A model generated the notes under the pieces. The model did no database searches. It had not been told where the DNA came from and saw only the letters and a list, made by a program, of their open reading frames with translations. This document shows positions 62,186 to 64,000 of a stretch of DNA of 64,000 nt, piece by piece. Numbering within the stretch: position 1 is the stretch's first letter; each line of letters starts with the position of its first letter. This DNA is from UBA8529 sp964390565. Its GTDB lineage: Bacteria > Bacteroidota > Bacteroidia > Bacteroidales > Tenuifilaceae. A program made the translations under genes and the position numbers. The stretch is from the NCBI GenBank assembly GCA_964390565.1, contig CAYMII010000002.1, positions 1 to 64,000 on the forward strand. Direction: 5' to 3'.

Positions 62186-62306
62186 AATTTTTCTAATATT
62201 ATCGGTTTGTTATTCAATTTTACAAAAAATAATCATCATCTCAAAGTTTTTTTAAGAGCCAAATCAAACTTTAAGCAATCGTATTTTTTACTTCATTCAT
62301 TTTTTC

Positions 62307-62314
62307 TATATTTG
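62307..62314 (+). promoter_or_regulatory. -7 element before the THX gene
   Basis: TATATTTG fits TAnnTTTG, about 49 bases before the start codon. Confidence 0.5.
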
Positions 62315-62362
62315 CAAACCAAAATCTTAAAGTAATTAATAATCAACATAATATTAGTAATC

Positions 62363-62515
62363 ATGGGAAAAGGAGATAAAAAAACCCGTCGTGGTAAATT
62401 GTTCTTGGGTTCATACGGTAACACCAGACCAAAAAAAAGTTCAAAAAAGGTTGAAGCAACTGCTGCTCCAGTAGTAGAAAAACCAAAAACGACAAAAGCT
62501 AAGGCTAAAAAATAA
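62363..62515 (+). CDS. 30S ribosomal protein THX (bS31)
   Basis: The 50-residue product starts MGKGDKKTRRGKLFLGSYG, the conserved THX core, and has a basic, Ala/Lys-rich extension ending KAKAKK. THX sits in the head of the small ribosomal subunit. In Bacteroidota the extended form is usual. It has its own promoter and terminator; a short frame on the opposite strand here is not coding. Confidence 0.9.
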   Translation: MGKGDKKTRRGKLFLGSYGNTRPKKSSKKVEATAAPVVEKPKTTKAKAKK

Positions 62516-62535
62516 AGATAGAAATCGAACATTTT

Positions 62536-62560
62536 TAAAAACCGGCAATGCCGGTTTTTT
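62536..62560 (+). terminator. terminator of the THX gene
   Basis: AAAACCGGC, AAT, GCCGGTTTT plus TT lies 21 bases after the stop codon. Confidence 0.9.
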
Positions 62561-62578
62561 CATCTATCCACTTACCCA

Positions 62579-63181
62579 ATGAGCATAGCATTATTAGATA
62601 AACATATTAATGAGATTGCCAAAACGGTAACCCTTCCTGATATCACAAAAACCCAGGATATATACTTGGATATGGTTGAGATAATCATATCTCAACAGCT
62701 TTCGGGGAATGTAGCAAAGGTTATATACAATAGATTTCTCGAACTTTTCAAGAATAAATACCCAAGTCCAAAGGAGCTGCTTAGAACTGATGCTCTAAAA
62801 CTTCGTGAGGTTGGCCTTTCGCAAGCTAAAGCCAATTACATTAAAAACCTTGCAGAATTTGCCCTTAATAACGATTTAAGCCTTTCGCATATCGACTCGC
62901 TAAGCGATGATGTAATTATTGAATTACTGACTAAAGTAAAAGGCGTTGGCAAATGGTCTGTTGAAATGCTACTAATTTTCTCACTTGATCGACCAGATGT
63001 TTTCCCTTACGACGATTTAGTGATAAAAAAGAGCATGATTGAGATATATGGCATCAAGAAAGAGGGGAAAGATCTAATAGAAAAGATGAATAAAATCTCC
63101 GAGAAATGGAAGCCAAACAGAACAATTGCATCAAGATATTTGTGGGCTTACTGGGGGTTGAAAAACAAAAAAGGAGAGTAA
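62579..63181 (+). CDS. AlkA-like DNA-3-methyladenine glycosylase
   Basis: This 200-residue HhH-GPD base-excision enzyme removes alkylated bases. The helix-hairpin-helix is in LLTKVKGVGKWSVEML (near 120), the catalytic Asp is the second of the pair in VFPYDDLVIKK, and IISQQLSGNVAKVIYNRF is the usual first helices. It lacks the Fe-S cluster of Nth/MutY enzymes. It is shorter than E. coli AlkA because it lacks the N-terminal beta domain. Confidence 0.9.
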   Translation: MSIALLDKHINEIAKTVTLPDITKTQDIYLDMVEIIISQQLSGNVAKVIYNRFLELFKNKYPSPKELLRTDALKLREVGLSQAKANYIKNLAEFALNNDLSLSHIDSLSDDVIIELLTKVKGVGKWSVEMLLIFSLDRPDVFPYDDLVIKKSMIEIYGIKKEGKDLIEKMNKISEKWKPNRTIASRYLWAYWGLKNKKGE

Positions 63182-63220
63182 AAACTCTCCAAATATTTAG
63201 AATAAATACCTTTTTTGATT

Positions 63221-63493
63221 TCAGCAAATTCTAAAATCTTTAAAATCCTTCGTCTCAATTGGTGTTGATTTGCAATTGTTAACCTTTGATTGAGGCGATC
63301 CTTTTTTACAGTGCTCAACAAACACATCCATGGTATGACTATCGCACTCTGCCTCTATGAGAACTGAACCATCGGGCATATTTTTAACAAATCCCTTCAC
63401 GCCAAGTTCTCCAGCAAGCCTGTATACATAATACCTGAAACCAACCTGCTGCACTCTACCAAAAAGCTGTATCGATTTACTCTTTACTCCCAT
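63221..63493 (-). CDS. acylphosphatase
   Basis: The 90-residue protein hydrolyses acyl phosphates. The family signature is GRVQQVGFRYYVYRLAGELG with the catalytic Arg, then VKGFVKNMPDGSVLIEAEC with the catalytic Asn. The length is normal. Confidence 0.93.
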   Translation of the reverse strand: MGVKSKSIQLFGRVQQVGFRYYVYRLAGELGVKGFVKNMPDGSVLIEAECDSHTMDVFVEHCKKGSPQSKVNNCKSTPIETKDFKDFRIC

Positions 63494-63626
63494 ATCTAGA
63501 CATTACCATTCATCGCGAAATAATGCAATAAAATACATCTAAGACAAATACAGCAATAATACCCTTACTGAAAAGAGCCTTAAACTTTTAATAAAATGAA
63601 AAACAGAATCGGAAAAAGAAGCAAAA

Positions 63627-63893
63627 CTACTCCTGAGGCGTTTCAGCGGTATTTTTACGGTGAGCGTTATTCACCTTAATATTCCTACCTTTTACCTGAG
63701 TGTCGTTTAAGGCACGAATAGCATTTTCTGCTTCCTCATCACGTTCCATCTCAACAAATCCATAACCTTTAGACTTCCCCGTTTGTTTATCAACAATAAT
63801 CTTAACATCAGTTACATTACCATAAACTAAAAAAATTTCTTTCAAATCCTCAATAGTCATGGTATAAGCAATGTTACCAACATAAATTGTCAT
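63627..63893 (-). CDS. RNA-recognition-motif protein
   Basis: From the ATG at 63893 the 88-residue product is one RRM domain: RNP2 is MTIYVGNIAY, RNP1 is SKGYGFVEM and the last strands are IRALNDTQVKGRNIKVNNA. It is cytoplasmic and binds single-stranded RNA. The ATG 57 bases upstream adds a basic leader (KKRRNFNFVV) not shared with the domain, so the internal start is preferred. Small RRM proteins of this kind are common in Bacteroidota. Confidence 0.9.
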   Translation of the reverse strand: MTIYVGNIAYTMTIEDLKEIFLVYGNVTDVKIIVDKQTGKSKGYGFVEMERDEEAENAIRALNDTQVKGRNIKVNNAHRKNTAETPQE

Positions 63894-63950
63894 AGCAAGA
63901 AAGATTTTAATTACAACAAAATTAAAATTACGGCGTTTTTTAGTAACCAC

Positions 63951-63985
63951 AAAAAAAAAGGCAGCTTTTCGCTGCCTTTTTTATC
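63951..63985. terminator. hairpin with flanking A and T runs at the right edge
   Basis: AAAAAGGCAGC, TTTTC, GCTGCCTTTTTT forms a strong stem. It lies upstream of the RRM gene, so it most likely ends a gene beyond the window on the minus strand or a plus-strand unit not seen here. Confidence 0.75.
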
Positions 63986-64000
63986 TTTTTTGGAAAAATT

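Noticed and set aside
62293..62532. 79-residue open frame opposite the THX gene
   Set aside because: It is antisense to a well-supported ribosomal protein gene and its promoter; the product is hydrophobic read-through of AT-rich sequence.
1..64000. tRNA, rRNA, CRISPR arrays and insertion sequences
   Set aside because: None was recognised by eye on either strand; a covariance-model scan was not possible, so a missed small RNA gene cannot be excluded.

Overview
The window looks like a chromosomal piece of a Bacteroidota bacterium, probably a free-living Bacteroidales-type lineage. The evidence is the low GC, TAnnTTTG promoter elements, a fused FeoA-FeoB, proteins of the DUF5606, DUF3276 and DUF1573 families, small ribosomal protein THX, a TonB receptor with a carboxypeptidase-like N-terminal domain, and LytS/LytTR signalling. 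The exact genus cannot be read from the sequence. No tRNA, rRNA, CRISPR array, prophage or insertion sequence was seen.

Positions 1-6700 are accessory and are the most interesting part. Two large imperfect palindromes (A1, A2; about 135-140 bp each) delimit cassettes. One cassette carries a single-chain restriction-modification enzyme and the other a small membrane protein. Both cassette genes read leftward, away from a 482-residue tyrosine recombinase at the right edge. The outer core of each palindrome is complementary to the far end of its own cassette, not to its partner arm; this is the rule expected of integron attC sites. The recombinase lacks the insertion typical of integron integrases and instead has a long N-terminal extension with a possible HARP-like motif. 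Two further hairpins (B1, B2) sit just outside the restriction gene, nested within its cassette, and show compensatory changes. A divergent zinc-ribbon gene and about four 10-bp tandem repeats lie at the recombinase promoter side. The array continues beyond the left end of the window.

The rest is mostly core genome. Positions 6.7-12.5 kb hold MsrA, an exported DUF4440 protein, an orphan MacB-type permease, a DUF1573 protein, a HAD phosphatase and small Cys-rich proteins. Positions 12.7-23 kb, mostly minus strand, hold a TPR-PAS-HTH sensor, an M3 peptidase, a ureohydrolase, DUF5606, then ybbR-coaE-djlA-like and nusB-DUF1573-yajC groups. Positions 23-33 kb hold DUF3276, a HEAT-like protein, FeoAB with its small Cys-rich partner, ClpB and an M16 peptidase. 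Positions 33-40.5 kb are a heavy-metal efflux locus: a His-rich exported protein, a CusB/CzcB-like adaptor, a CusA/CzcA-like pump, a TolC-like channel and a CDF-like membrane protein.

Positions 40.7-47.8 kb are plus-strand: a CHASE4-like/SpoIIE phosphatase, a nitrilase, OsmC, an S41-type peptidase, DinB, a cyclase and DUF3124. Positions 47.8-55.8 kb hold a caspase-like lipoprotein, a hemerythrin, a desaturase, TcdA, TatD, DUF2231, an exported rubrerythrin, PepT and PgeF. Positions 55.9-61.3 kb form a likely five-gene operon, TonB receptor - TPR protein - LytS-type kinase - isoprenylcysteine methyltransferase-like protein - LytTR regulator. The right end has an unknown protein, THX, an AlkA-like glycosylase, acylphosphatase and an RRM protein. 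A dispersed multi-hairpin intergenic repeat occurs three times (8.1, 52.3 and 55.9 kb), always in the same orientation.
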